From Jiangella ureilytica (GTDB taxonomy: Bacteria > Actinomycetota > Actinomycetes > Jiangellales > Jiangellaceae): a DNA stretch of 32,097 nt. Below the pieces are notes generated by a model. The model was given only the letters and a program-made list of their open reading frames with translations, made no database searches and was not told the origin of the DNA. Positions 7,211 to 15,302 of this stretch are shown here, one piece after another. Numbering within the stretch: the stretch's first letter is position 1; each line of letters opens with the position of its first letter. Both the position numbers and the translations under genes were made by a program. The stretch lies in NCBI RefSeq assembly GCF_004348545.1, contig NZ_SMKL01000071.1, positions 1 through 32,097 on the forward strand. The letters are read 5' to 3'.

Positions 7211-9343
7211 GTGGATTTCGGCTCTGGCCTGCTCGAAGCCCTGCAGCAGATGACGACGTGGTCGTTCCTGTTGTGGTTCTTCATCGGCGTTCTGAACGGA
7301 ACGATCTTCGGACTGCTGCCGGGGCTGAGCGGATCGGTGGGCATCGCCCTCATGATCCCGTTCACCTTCGACATGGAGCCCATGCAGGCGATGGGCCTGT
7401 TCGTCGCGGCCCTCGCCGGCCAGAACTTCGCCGGATCCATCACGGCGATCCTCATCAACACGCCGGGGTCGTCGGTGAACGCGGCCACGACCTACGACGG
7501 CTATCCGCTGTCGAGACAAGGGCGCGGCGGCTTCGCCATCGGTGTGTCGGCGATGGCGTCGTTCCTCGGCTCGCTCATCGGCATCGCGATCATCATCGCG
7601 CTGTTCCCGCTGACCCGCAGCATCCTGCTGTCGTTCTCCTTCCCGGAGCTGACGATGCTCGGGGTGCTCGGGCTGGCGGTCATCGCGGTGGCGTCGCGCG
7701 GCTCGATGATCAAGGGCCTGATCGCGGGCATGGTCGGCCTGCTGATCTCGTTCGTCGGCTTCGCGCCCATCGGCGGTGACGTCCGGTACGTCTTCGGCCA
7801 GGCGGAGTTGTACGACGGCATCGGCGCGGTCATCGTGCTCATCGGCCTGTTCGCCGTCACCGAGGCTCTGAGTCTGATCGTGCACAACCAGAAGGTGGCG
7901 ACGGACGCCCGCACCAGCCGCCTGGGCCGCTCGCAGGTCTGGGAGGGCGCCCGCTACGTCTTCACCAAGCCGTTCCTGCTGGTGCGCAGCTCGGTACTGG
8001 GCACGGGCATCGGCCTCATCCCGGCGGTCGGCGGGACGCTGGCGGCCTTCCTGGCCTACTTCCAGGCCGCGAAGACCGTCCGCGACCCGAAGTTCGGGCA
8101 GGGCGACCCGCGGGGCGTCCTGGCCCCGGAGGCGGCCAACGACGCCAAGGACGCCGGCGCGGCGCTGCCGAGCCTCGCGTTCGGCATCCCGGGCAGCGCG
8201 GACTGGGCGATCGTGCTGGGCGCGATGATCATGCACGGCATCACGCCCGGCCCGAACCTCATCCGCGACCAGCCGGACATCGTCTGGATGAGCATTCTGG
8301 TGATCATCGGCGCGAGCTTCGTGTCGTCGAGCTTCGGCATCGTGTTCGCGCCCTGGCTGACGAAGGTGACGAAGGTGCGGGCCAGCCTGCTCGCCCCGCT
8401 CATCATCGTGCTGGCGGTCACCGGGGCGTACGGCCTGGAGTCGCGGACGACGGACGTGCTGTTCGCCATCGGGTTCGGCCTGCTGGGCTACGCGATGCGG
8501 GCCATCGGAATGCCGGTCATCCCGCTGATCCTCGGCCTGGTGCTCGGCCCGATGGTGGAACGGTCCTATTTGCAGTCGGTCGAGACGTTCGGCGGGCTCA
8601 GCGCCTTCGTCAGCCGGCCCATCTCGCTGGTGCTGGTGATCCTCACGGTCGCCGTCATCGTCTTCGAGATCGTGTCGATCCGGCGGGCCAAGGTGTCGGC
8701 CGAGGCCAAGGTGGAGGGCGTCCGGTCGGCGACCCGGCCGTTCACGCTCGCGGTCATCGGCGGGCTCGGCGTCGTGGCGGCCGGCTCGCTGATCCTGGCG
8801 ACCGACTTCCGCGAGCAGTCCCGCACCTTCCCGGTGATCATCTCGACGATCATGCTGGCGCTGGTGCTGCTCTACCTGGCCGTCGCGGCCGTTCCGGTGC
8901 TGCGGCGCCGGTTCGGCGGGGTCATCGCCGACGGGCCCGGCATGGAGCAGATGATGCACCTGCCCGAGGGCGTGCTCGACCACGTGGACGAGCCCGGGGC
9001 GGCCGACGGCGACGACGGAACTCAGCCGGCCCGGCAGGTGGCGACGAAGGTCGAGACGACGACGGCGCCCGCGGAGGCCGTGGACGAGGAGGCCACCCGG
9101 GCCGACGTGGCGACCCGCATGCGCAACGCGATCATCCTGCTGGTGGCGTTCGCCGCCGGGGTCTGGCTGGTCGGCTTGGCCATCACCGTGCCGGTCGTGC
9201 TCTTCCTGCTCATGCGCTACGTCGGCCGCGAGAGCTGGCGGTCGTCGGCCATCGTCACCGTCGTCACGTCGGCGGCGCTGTACGTGCTGTTCGTGTCCGT
9301 CCTGAGGATGCCGCTCGAGGGCGGCCTGCTGCTGCCCTTCTGA
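7211..9343 (+). CDS. tctA: Fused TctA-TctB permease of the tripartite tricarboxylate transporter
   Basis: Membrane translocator for the ligand delivered by TctC, driven by an ion gradient. The 710-residue protein joins two subunits that are usually separate. Residues 1 to about 495 are TctA (large subunit), with the conserved GLLPGLSGSVGIALMIP, INTPGSSVNAA, PAVGGTLAAF and LAFGIPGSADWAI motifs and about ten to twelve membrane helices. Residues about 507-710 resemble the four-helix TctB, split by an acidic, non-membrane insert at about 573-633 that is rich in Asp, Glu, Thr and Ala. GTG at 7211 is chosen because AGGAGG lies seven to eight bases upstream. It is flanked by tctC and an MFS gene on the same strand. 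Confidence 0.88.
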   Translation: MDFGSGLLEALQQMTTWSFLLWFFIGVLNGTIFGLLPGLSGSVGIALMIPFTFDMEPMQAMGLFVAALAGQNFAGSITAILINTPGSSVNAATTYDGYPLSRQGRGGFAIGVSAMASFLGSLIGIAIIIALFPLTRSILLSFSFPELTMLGVLGLAVIAVASRGSMIKGLIAGMVGLLISFVGFAPIGGDVRYVFGQAELYDGIGAVIVLIGLFAVTEALSLIVHNQKVATDARTSRLGRSQVWEGARYVFTKPFLLVRSSVLGTGIGLIPAVGGTLAAFLAYFQAAKTVRDPKFGQGDPRGVLAPEAANDAKDAGAALPSLAFGIPGSADWAIVLGAMIMHGITPGPNLIRDQPDIVWMSILVIIGASFVSSSFGIVFAPWLTKVTKVRASLLAPLIIVLAVTGAYGLESRTTDVLFAIGFGLLGYAMRAIGMPVIPLILGLVLGPMVERSYLQSVETFGGLSAFVSRPISLVLVILTVAVIVFEIVSIRRAKVSAEAKVEGVRSATRPFTLAVIGGLGVVAAGSLILATDFREQSRTFPVIISTIMLALVLLYLAVAAVPVLRRRFGGVIADGPGMEQMMHLPEGVLDHVDEPGAADGDDGTQPARQVATKVETTTAPAEAVDEEATRADVATRMRNAIILLVAFAAGVWLVGLAITVPVVLFLLMRYVGRESWRSSAIVTVVTSAALYVLFVSVLRMPLEGGLLLPF

Positions 9344-9382
9344 CCGCCGGTCCACCGTTGTCGAGAAGGGAGTGGCCCGTCC

Positions 9383-10639
9383 ATGGCGGATCGTGCGAAG
9401 GGATCGGAGGGCGGCGTCTCGCCAGGCCTGGTCATCCTGGTGGCCAGCCTGTCCTCGGCGATCGTGACCTCGGGCATGCAGGGCATCGCGCCCGCCCTGC
9501 CGGCCATCCAGGACCAGTTCGGCCTGACCTCGGCGGAGGTCGCGCTCATCACCAGCGTCTACCTGCTGCCGAGCGTGGTGTCGGCGCTCGTCGGCGGCAT
9601 GCTGGCCGACCGCATCGGCACCCGGCCGGTCATCGCCGGGTCGCTGCTGCTGTTCGCGATCGGCGGCGGGCTGCTGCTGCTCGAGATGCCGTTCTGGGCG
9701 CTGCTGGCGATCCGGTTCGTGCAGGGCGCGGCGTTCGGCGCGGTGCTGTCGCTGACGGTGGCGGTCATCGGCGACGTGGTGGCCTCCGGACCGGCGGCGG
9801 CTCGCGGGCAGAGCCGCCGCATCATCATGATGGCGATCGCCGAGGCCGTCCTGCCGATCGTCGCCGGGCTGCTGCTCGCCTGGCAGCTGGGCTGGTCGTC
9901 GCCGTTCGCGCTGCAGCTGCTGGCGCTGCCGCTCGCGCTGATGGCCTGGCGGGTGTTGCCGCCCCTGGCCCGGACGGTGTCTGACGCGGCCACGACGGGA
10001 GCCGCGGCCGACACCGTCGGGACCCCCGAGAAGCCCACCGGGATGCGGGCGGTGCTGAGGGCGCCCGCCGTCGTCGGCGTGCAGATCCTGGCCGCGATGC
10101 GGTTCGTGTTCAAGTTCCCCGTCATCACGTTCTTCCCGCTGCTCGCGACCGACGAGCTCGGGCTGTCGCCGGCGGCCGTCGGCGTCGTCATGGGCGTCTC
10201 GGCCGCGATCTCCGCCGGCACCGCCGCGCTGACCGAGAAGCTGGCCGGCCGCTGGACGTCGGCGCAGCTCATCGGCGGCAGCCTGGTCGTGGCGGCGCTG
10301 GCCGTGGGCGGCATGGCGGCCGGGGAGTGGGTGGCGGTGGCGATCATCGCGATGCTGTTGTTCGGCGCCCAGGACGGCGTCTACGGGGTGGCGCACAACG
10401 TGCTGGTGACGGAGCTGGCGCCGCCGGGACTGCGGTCGACCTACGTCGGGCTGACCGGCATGGTCCGCAACGTCGGCAAGTTCGCCGCGCCCGCGTTGTT
10501 CGGCGCCGCGACGCTGGTGCTGACCATCTCGCAGACGTTCCTCGTCCTGGGTGCGGTGGGGCTGGCGTCGGTCGGGGTGGCGCGGCGGGTGGCGGCGGTC
10601 CAGGCCCGGCTCGGCCCGCCGCCGCACCCGTCGTCGTAG
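9383..10639 (+). CDS. Major facilitator superfamily transporter
   Basis: A 418-residue twelve-helix MFS protein of drug:H+ antiporter-1 type. The first loop carries GGMLADRIGTRPVI, close to the A-motif consensus GxLaDrxGrkxxl, and IRFVQGAAFGAVLSLTVAVIGD resembles the family motif near helices 4-5. There is a typical central loop at about 200-230. The ATG at 9383 has AAGGGAG upstream. It is the last gene of the LLM/tct operon and ends 12 bases from the stop of the convergent aldolase gene. A role in import of a second substrate or export of a pathway product is inferred from context only. Confidence 0.85.
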   Translation: MADRAKGSEGGVSPGLVILVASLSSAIVTSGMQGIAPALPAIQDQFGLTSAEVALITSVYLLPSVVSALVGGMLADRIGTRPVIAGSLLLFAIGGGLLLLEMPFWALLAIRFVQGAAFGAVLSLTVAVIGDVVASGPAAARGQSRRIIMMAIAEAVLPIVAGLLLAWQLGWSSPFALQLLALPLALMAWRVLPPLARTVSDAATTGAAADTVGTPEKPTGMRAVLRAPAVVGVQILAAMRFVFKFPVITFFPLLATDELGLSPAAVGVVMGVSAAISAGTAALTEKLAGRWTSAQLIGGSLVVAALAVGGMAAGEWVAVAIIAMLLFGAQDGVYGVAHNVLVTELAPPGLRSTYVGLTGMVRNVGKFAAPALFGAATLVLTISQTFLVLGAVGLASVGVARRVAAVQARLGPPPHPSS

Positions 10640-10651
10640 CTCGGTCGTCGC

Positions 10652-11368
10652 CTAGAGGATGCCGGCCGCGGTGCCGCGGTGCACGTAGTGCTCCCACACC
10701 TTGTTCGGACGGTGCCGGCTGCGGCTGTAGCTCCGGCCGATCTCAGTGCACTCGCCGGCGCTGAGCGGCCGGAGCTCGCCGCCGCCCGCCGTCAGCTGCG
10801 TCGCGACGAGCAGCGTGCGGGCGTTCTCCTCGAGGTCGAGGCAGTCCATCAGCAGTTCCTGGATGGTCGGCGCGACGAGGACGGTGCCGTGGGCGCGGAG
10901 CAGGCAGGCGCTGTCGTCGCCGAGGGTCTTCGCGACGGCGTCGCCCTGCTCGCGCGTGGTGATGTGGGTGGCGTCGGGGTGCACGGCCAGGCCCTCGGGG
11001 TGCTTGTAGGCGAAGTGGCGCATCGGCAGGAACGTCCGGTCGGTCATGCTCCACGTCGTCGACAGCGTCGGGTGGCCGTGGCAGACGAGCTTCGCGTCGG
11101 GCCGGTTGCGGTAGACGCCGGTGTGGATCGCCGTCTCGGCCGGCGGCGGGATCTCGCCCTCGACGAGGTTCCCGTCCAGGTCGACGACCAGCATGTCCTC
11201 GGCGCTCAGCGCGGCGCGGCTGGCGTCGCGAGGCTGGATCAGGACGTGGTCGGTGCCGGGGATCCGCGCGCTCAGATGGCCGCTGTAGTCGAGTATGTCG
11301 GCCATCACCAGCAGCCGGGTACAGGTGACGAGGTCGCGCTTCAACTGCTCGAGGTCGGGGTCGCTCAT
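10652..11368 (-). CDS. Class II aldolase/adducin-family protein
   Basis: A 238-residue zinc-dependent aldolase, epimerase or decarboxylase of the AraD/FucA fold. It shows the phosphate-loop-like YSGHLSAR (residues 28-35), acidic Glu78 in PPAETAIHTG, the metal pair His97 and His99 in CHGHP, and His160 in LRAHGTV. Together these are the three histidines and one glutamate of the family. The ATG at 11368 has AGGAGG about four bases upstream. It faces the LLM/tct operon tail to tail and shares a promoter box with it, so the two units may be controlled together. Likely cleaves or decarboxylates an intermediate of the same degradation route; the substrate is unknown. Confidence 0.85.
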   Translation of the reverse strand: MSDPDLEQLKRDLVTCTRLLVMADILDYSGHLSARIPGTDHVLIQPRDASRAALSAEDMLVVDLDGNLVEGEIPPPAETAIHTGVYRNRPDAKLVCHGHPTLSTTWSMTDRTFLPMRHFAYKHPEGLAVHPDATHITTREQGDAVAKTLGDDSACLLRAHGTVLVAPTIQELLMDCLDLEENARTLLVATQLTAGGGELRPLSAGECTEIGRSYSRSRHRPNKVWEHYVHRGTAAGIL

Positions 11369-11389
11369 GTGGCCTCCTGGTCGGGTTGG

Positions 11390-11420
11390 ATTTAAGATAA
11401 TCTATGCGGAGGCGTGGCAA
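11390..11420 (-). promoter_or_regulatory. Aldolase promoter with the shared TATCTTnAAT box
   Basis: Reading the minus strand, TTGCCA (11420-11415) and TATCTT (11399-11394) are 15 bases apart and stand 25 bases before the aldolase ATG, with the AGGAGG site between. TATCTTAAAT (11399-11390) differs at one base from TATCTTCAAT in the LLM promoter at 4895-4904. Around it GATT and AATC form short inverted arms. The 11400-11615 interval beyond this promoter holds no gene that I recognise. Confidence 0.5.
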
Positions 11421-11615
11421 TAGGTTCCGGGCGTCCGATCTCGTGGACCGCGCGCCGTCGGAACGGGTTCTGGTCCGGCGTACTGGGGGGTCGCCGGGCC
11501 AGGCACCCGCCGCGCCGCCCACCCCCATCCCGTCGATCTTGGAGAGACTGCGGAATCGATCGGGCATCTCGCCCCGGACCTGCGCGGTCACTCCACGATC
11601 AACGTGGGCTGGGGG

Positions 11616-11861
11616 TCAGCGACCGGAGCCGGGGTCGGTGAAGAGGCGGTCGACCTCGGCGGCGCGATGCGGGAGGGCTCGCAGCCGGGCCAGGACCAGT
11701 CGCTCCACGAGGTCGTTGAGGGCCGCCTCGACAACGGCGAGGTCCTGCGGCCCCAGCGCCTGCGCCCGGCCGGCCAGGCGGGTCAGCTCGCGGCCGATGA
11801 TCGCGTCGCCGCGGCGCCGCAGCCGCTCCACCGTCGGGTCGACGCCGGCGTCAGTGGTCAT
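11616..11861 (-). CDS. Small helical protein coupled to the multicopper oxidase gene
   Basis: An 81-residue, arginine- and leucine-rich, probably all-helical protein. Its ATG at 11861 lies inside the end of the multicopper oxidase gene (11-base overlap), which suggests translational coupling. The stretch from LRRRGDAIIGREL to LARLRALPHRA resembles in style the C-terminal helical dimerisation domain of glutamyl-tRNA reductase, but the catalytic and NADPH domains are absent, so this is at most a domain-level likeness. No function assigned. Confidence 0.5.
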   Translation of the reverse strand: MTTDAGVDPTVERLRRRGDAIIGRELTRLAGRAQALGPQDLAVVEAALNDLVERLVLARLRALPHRAAEVDRLFTDPGSGR

Positions 11862-13773
11862 GACCGTGCCCGCCCGGCAGCGCGCTGACACCGTCGTACC
11901 GCAGGCGCAGCATCATGCCCTGGTCGGCGTGCGGCAGGTTGTGGCAGTGGTTCATCCAGACGCCCGGGTTGCGAGCCTCGAACGCGACGTCCCAGACCTC
12001 GCCGGGCCGGACGTCGAAGGTGTCGACCCACAGCGGGCTGCCGGTCCCCGGGCGGCCGTCGCGCGCGAGCACCAGGACGCCGTGCCCGTGCAGATGCCAC
12101 GGGTGGGTCTCGAGGCTGCGATTGACGACGGTGAACCGGACGAGGTCGCCGTCGGCCACCAGTTGTTCGGGGATCGACGGATGGCCGCGGCCGTTCACCG
12201 TCTGCGCGAACGCCGGCCGGCCGTCGACCATGGCGACGCCGCGGTCGAGCACCATCGTGAAGTGCCGGTCGTACGCCGTGCCGAGGTCGAACGGGACGTC
12301 CGCCGGCGCGCCGTAGCCGAGCAGGTCGAGCTCGGGCCACTCCCCGGTCGCCACGTCGTCGCCTCCGCCCATCCGCAGCCGCACCTCGCCGTCCACCGTC
12401 AACACGACAGACGACGCGGGCATGGTGAACGTGAGGTCGTAGCGGCCGCCCGCCGGCAGCCGCAGCCCCCGCTCGGACAGCTCGCCCGGCTCGTTCAGGT
12501 CCCGCCCGTCGACCGCGACCAGCCGGAACGCCGTCCCGGCGAGCGCGAACCGGTGCGGGTCGGAGTCGGTGTTCAGCAGCCGGAGCCGGACAGCGGCGCC
12601 CGGCTCGGCGGCCTGCCGCAGCACGCCGTCGTCGGCGCCGATCGCCACGACGCCGTCGAAGGTGTGCACCGGCAGGACGAGGTCGACGGCGGCGGCCTCG
12701 GCCTCGGCCTCGCGCGGGGTGACGACGAGCGTGCCGAAGAGCCCGCGGCGCACGCCGAGGTGCGAGACCTGGTGGGTGTGGTACCAGAACGTGCCCGCCT
12801 GGTCGGCGCGGAACCTGTAGCGGAACTCACCGCCGGCGGGGACGACCTCCTGCGTGGCGCCGGGCGCGCCGTCCTCGCCGCACGGGACGTCGTAGCCGTG
12901 CCAGTGCAGCGTGACGCCGTCGCCGATGTCCTCGTTGCGCAGCGTGACGTCGAGGAGGTCGCCCTGGACGGCGGTGAGCGGCGGCCCGGGCAGCGCGCCG
13001 TCGAACGTCCACGCGTCGACCCGGCGGCCCGACGCGAGCGCGACGGTCGCGGTGCGGGCGGTGACGGTGTACGGACGGACGGCGCCGCCCGCCGCCGCGG
13101 CGGTGGGGCCGCGCAGCTCGGTCACGGCGGTGCCGTGGGCGATGGGGTGGACGGCGGCCGCTCCCCCGCCCGCGTCGGCGGCCGGCGCCCGGACGAACGC
13201 CAGCGCCACGCCCGCGGCGCCCGCTCCCGCGGCGGCGACACCGAGCAGCCGTCGTCGCGACACCGCCGGCCCGGACGGCGTCGCTTCCGCGGGTTCGGCG
13301 GCTGTGCCCGGCTGGGCCAGGACCTGGGCGGTCAGCAGCACCGCGGCACCCGCACCGGCCACCGCGAGCAGGGCGACGCTCCAGGTCAGCGGATAGCCGC
13401 CGACGTAGGTGACCACGAACCCGGCCAGCGCGGCGTATCCCACCGCGAACAGCGCCACCACCCCGGGGGCCGGCAGGGCACCGCCGCCCGGCCGCACGAG
13501 CCGCCGCCCGGCGAGGACCGCGCCGGCCGCCGTCGCCACCGCCAGCAGCGGCACGCCGAGCAGCACCTTCTCCTGGACGAACCACCAGCCTCGCCCGGCC
13601 AGCACCGCGACCAGCGCGAGCCGCCCGGCCACCGCCAGCAGGCCGGCGCCGGCCAGAGCGACCACCAGCACCCGGCGCGGCGACGCCGCCGCCACCGTGC
13701 CCGCCCCGAGCCACAGCGCCGCCGTCAGCACCGCCACGACGTGGTCGAGGAGGACGAGTTGCCCGGTGCTCAC
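11851..13773 (-). CDS. Membrane-anchored multicopper oxidase
   Basis: A 640-residue fusion of a membrane domain and a copper oxidase. Residues 1-155 hold about five hydrophobic helices. SRRRLLG at 172-178 followed by another hydrophobic segment resembles a twin-arginine signal. The cupredoxin part (about 235-625) carries all four copper motifs: HWHG (290-293), HTH (332-334), HPWHLHGH (557-564) and HCH-x3-H-x4-M (609-620). Type 1, 2 and 3 copper sites are thus complete, and oxidation of a metal ion or a phenolic with reduction of O2 to water outside the membrane is expected. The C-terminus GHGHDH is histidine-rich. The GTG at 13773 overlaps the stop of the upstream DUF6220-like gene (GTGA), so the start is set by coupling; longer in-frame starts would run into that gene. 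Confidence 0.87.
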   Translation of the reverse strand: MSTGQLVLLDHVVAVLTAALWLGAGTVAAASPRRVLVVALAGAGLLAVAGRLALVAVLAGRGWWFVQEKVLLGVPLLAVATAAGAVLAGRRLVRPGGGALPAPGVVALFAVGYAALAGFVVTYVGGYPLTWSVALLAVAGAGAAVLLTAQVLAQPGTAAEPAEATPSGPAVSRRRLLGVAAAGAGAAGVALAFVRAPAADAGGGAAAVHPIAHGTAVTELRGPTAAAAGGAVRPYTVTARTATVALASGRRVDAWTFDGALPGPPLTAVQGDLLDVTLRNEDIGDGVTLHWHGYDVPCGEDGAPGATQEVVPAGGEFRYRFRADQAGTFWYHTHQVSHLGVRRGLFGTLVVTPREAEAEAAAVDLVLPVHTFDGVVAIGADDGVLRQAAEPGAAVRLRLLNTDSDPHRFALAGTAFRLVAVDGRDLNEPGELSERGLRLPAGGRYDLTFTMPASSVVLTVDGEVRLRMGGGDDVATGEWPELDLLGYGAPADVPFDLGTAYDRHFTMVLDRGVAMVDGRPAFAQTVNGRGHPSIPEQLVADGDLVRFTVVNRSLETHPWHLHGHGVLVLARDGRPGTGSPLWVDTFDVRPGEVWDVAFEARNPGVWMNHCHNLPHADQGMMLRLRYDGVSALPGGHGHDH

Positions 13774-14189
13774 GTCGCGACGGAGGGCCGCTCGGTCTTC
13801 GCCGCCTTGCGCGCCTCGACGAGCACGTTGCCGGCGAGCCCGCCGATCGCCAGCCCGTTGAGCGCATGCAGGCCGAACACCAGCTGCCCGGCGGTCGTCG
13901 ACGTGTCGCCGTCGTTCAGGGCGTCGGCGAGTACCCGGATCAGGCTCTGCAGCAGCGTCAGGCCGGCGATCGCCGCCGTCATGCCGATGAGCCGGCCGCC
14001 CACCCGGGCGAGCGCCGCCACGATCGTCGCCAGCACGGCGAGCAGCAGCAGCGACGTGCCGACCATCGCGTGCGCGCCGAACGCCTCGTCGCGGGGCGCG
14101 TCGTCGAACGCGCCGACCGCCGCCAGGTAGAACTGCACCACGACCGCCGCCAGCATGAGCGACGCGAAGCCGAGGAAGACCTTGCGCAT
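13770..14189 (-). CDS. Four-helix membrane protein, DUF6220-like
   Basis: A 139-residue protein with four predicted membrane helices (starting near residues 5, 42, 65 and 108) and a conserved-looking GAHAMVG in the first loop and FGLHALNG before the last helix; these histidines could bind heme or metal. The ATG at 14189 is preceded by GGAGGGAG. It is co-transcribed and translationally coupled with the multicopper oxidase, so a role in electron supply or copper handling for that enzyme is plausible. The family name is from memory of the general pattern; no biochemical function is known to me. Confidence 0.75.
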   Translation of the reverse strand: MRKVFLGFASLMLAAVVVQFYLAAVGAFDDAPRDEAFGAHAMVGTSLLLLAVLATIVAALARVGGRLIGMTAAIAGLTLLQSLIRVLADALNDGDTSTTAGQLVFGLHALNGLAIGGLAGNVLVEARKAAKTERPSVAT

Positions 14190-14203
14190 GTCGTGCTCCC
14201 TCC

Positions 14204-14223
14204 GGCCGGCACCGGTGCCGGCC
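14204..14223. repeat. Perfect 20-bp palindrome before DUF6220-like gene
   Basis: GGCCGGCACC and its exact reverse complement meet without a spacer, 15 bases before the DUF6220-like ATG and next to its ribosome site. As RNA it would fold only by opening a few central bases; as DNA it could be a dimeric regulator site overlapping the 5' leader. Confidence 0.55.
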
Positions 14224-14283
14224 CTCGGGAACGATCATTCGCCCGTGCGGGGGTGCGAGTCGTCCGCTGCGGAACGGCCTCGG

Positions 14284-14301
14284 CTACGCAGATCTGCGTA
14301 G
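14284..14301. promoter_or_regulatory. Perfect 18-bp palindrome CTACGCAGATCTGCGTAG
   Basis: The sequence is its own reverse complement over 18 bases and lies 95 bases upstream of the start of the DUF6220-like/multicopper oxidase operon, between it and the 3' end of the PPK2 gene. Size and symmetry fit a dimeric transcription factor site, for example of a LuxR/NarL or TetR protein. The regulator is not identified and no regulator gene adjoins it. Confidence 0.55.
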
Positions 14302-14339
14302 GCCGGGCGCCGCCGCGTACTCCCCCGGGCGTACGTCCG

Positions 14340-15185
14340 TCAGGAGGAGGCGTCGAGCCGGGCCCGCTCGGCCTCGATGTCGAAGTCGGCGGGCGGCCAC
14401 TCGAGCTTCATCGCCTCGAGGTGCTCGACCAGCAGCTTCGTGACGGCGAGATTGCGGTACCACTTGCGGTCGGCCGGGACGACGTGCCAGGGCGCGGCGT
14501 CGGTGTCGCAGCGCTCGAGCGCGACCTCGTAGGCGGCTTGGAAGTCGGGCCAGAGCGCGCGGTCGTCGATGTCGCCGGGGTTGTACTTCCAATACTTCGT
14601 GGGATTGTCCAACCGCTCGGCGAGCCGCGCCTTCTGCTCGTCCGCGGAAATGTGCAACATCACCTTCAGGACGACGCAGCCGGCGTCGGTGAGTTCGCGC
14701 TCGAAGTCGTTGATCGCGTCATAGCGCGTCTCGATCACCGCGGGCCGGACGAGTTTGCGGACCTTCGCCGCGAGCACGTCCTCGTAGTGGCTGCGGTCGA
14801 ACACGCCGACGCTGCCGGGCCCTGGCAGCGCCTGCCGGATGCGCCACAGGAAGCCGCGCCTGCGCTCGTCGGCCGAGGGCGCCTTGAACGACCGGATGGC
14901 GACGCCCTGGGGGTCCATGAGCCCGACGGCCTTGCGCAGCGTGCCGCCCTTGCCGGAGGTGTCCATGCCCTGCAGGACCAGCAGCAACCGCCGCTCGCCG
15001 CCGCTGCGCCCGTGGGCGAACAGCCGCTCCTGAAGGTCGGAGAGGACCGGCTCGACCTCGGCCAGCGCGGCCTGGCCGTCGGCCTTCTTGCCCGTGAACC
15101 CGGGCGTGGACCGGGTGTCGATGCCGGCGAGGTCGACCGGCCCGGAGGGAACACGCAGCAGCGACGACCACGACGGCTGACTCAT
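14340..15185 (-). CDS. ppk2: Polyphosphate kinase 2 family protein
   Basis: Transfers phosphate between polyphosphate and nucleotides (AMP, ADP or GDP) in the cytoplasm. The 281-residue one-domain protein has Walker A GMDTSGKGGT (73-82), the lid region KAPSADERRRGFLWR, Walker-B-like FDRSHYEDVL (129-138) and the downstream NPTKYWKYNPGDIDDR and WHVVPADRKWYRN motifs of PPK2. Length and motifs fit a short single-domain member of class I to III; the nucleotide preference cannot be read off. The ATG at 15185 is divergent from the HelD-like gene with about 118 bases between. Confidence 0.9.
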   Translation of the reverse strand: MSQPSWSSLLRVPSGPVDLAGIDTRSTPGFTGKKADGQAALAEVEPVLSDLQERLFAHGRSGGERRLLLVLQGMDTSGKGGTLRKAVGLMDPQGVAIRSFKAPSADERRRGFLWRIRQALPGPGSVGVFDRSHYEDVLAAKVRKLVRPAVIETRYDAINDFERELTDAGCVVLKVMLHISADEQKARLAERLDNPTKYWKYNPGDIDDRALWPDFQAAYEVALERCDTDAAPWHVVPADRKWYRNLAVTKLLVEHLEAMKLEWPPADFDIEAERARLDASS

Positions 15186-15223
15186 CGATTCAGCGTAACG
15201 GAGGGAGTCGGACCACGGGCGGC

Positions 15224-15254
15224 TACAATTGACGATTCGGTCGGCAGGACCGAA
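15224..15254 (+). promoter_or_regulatory. Promoter and 5' hairpin of the HelD-like gene
   Basis: TACAAT at 15224-15229 is a near-consensus -10 element; no clear -35 precedes it. Immediately downstream TTCGGTC (15236-15242) and GACCGAA (15248-15254) form a perfect seven-base inverted repeat with a five-base spacer, at or just after the expected start of transcription. It may be an operator or an RNA hairpin. Confidence 0.45.
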
Positions 15255-15302
15255 ACGGCCCGGAAAGGGAATGTCATCGACGCCGAGAACCGCGAGACGG
15301 AA

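Noticed and set aside
7118-10627. A minus-strand open frame of more than 1,100 codons opposite the tct and MFS genes
   Set aside because: Its product is low-complexity, rich in Arg, Asp, Gln and His, with no domain; it is the usual antisense shadow of high-GC genes with G/C third positions.
11400-11615. Possible gene remnant between the aldolase promoter and the copper oxidase unit
   Set aside because: Frames on both strands were read; none gives a recognisable protein or start site, so it is treated as plain intergenic DNA.
11404-14130. Plus-strand open frame of over 900 codons opposite the multicopper oxidase operon
   Set aside because: Shadow frame: the minus strand has full copper-binding motifs, start signals and coupling, and the plus frame has none.
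15236-15254. Rifampicin-associated element before the HelD-like gene
   Set aside because: The dyad TTCGGTC/GACCGAA does not match the element as I recall it; I list it only as an unassigned dyad.
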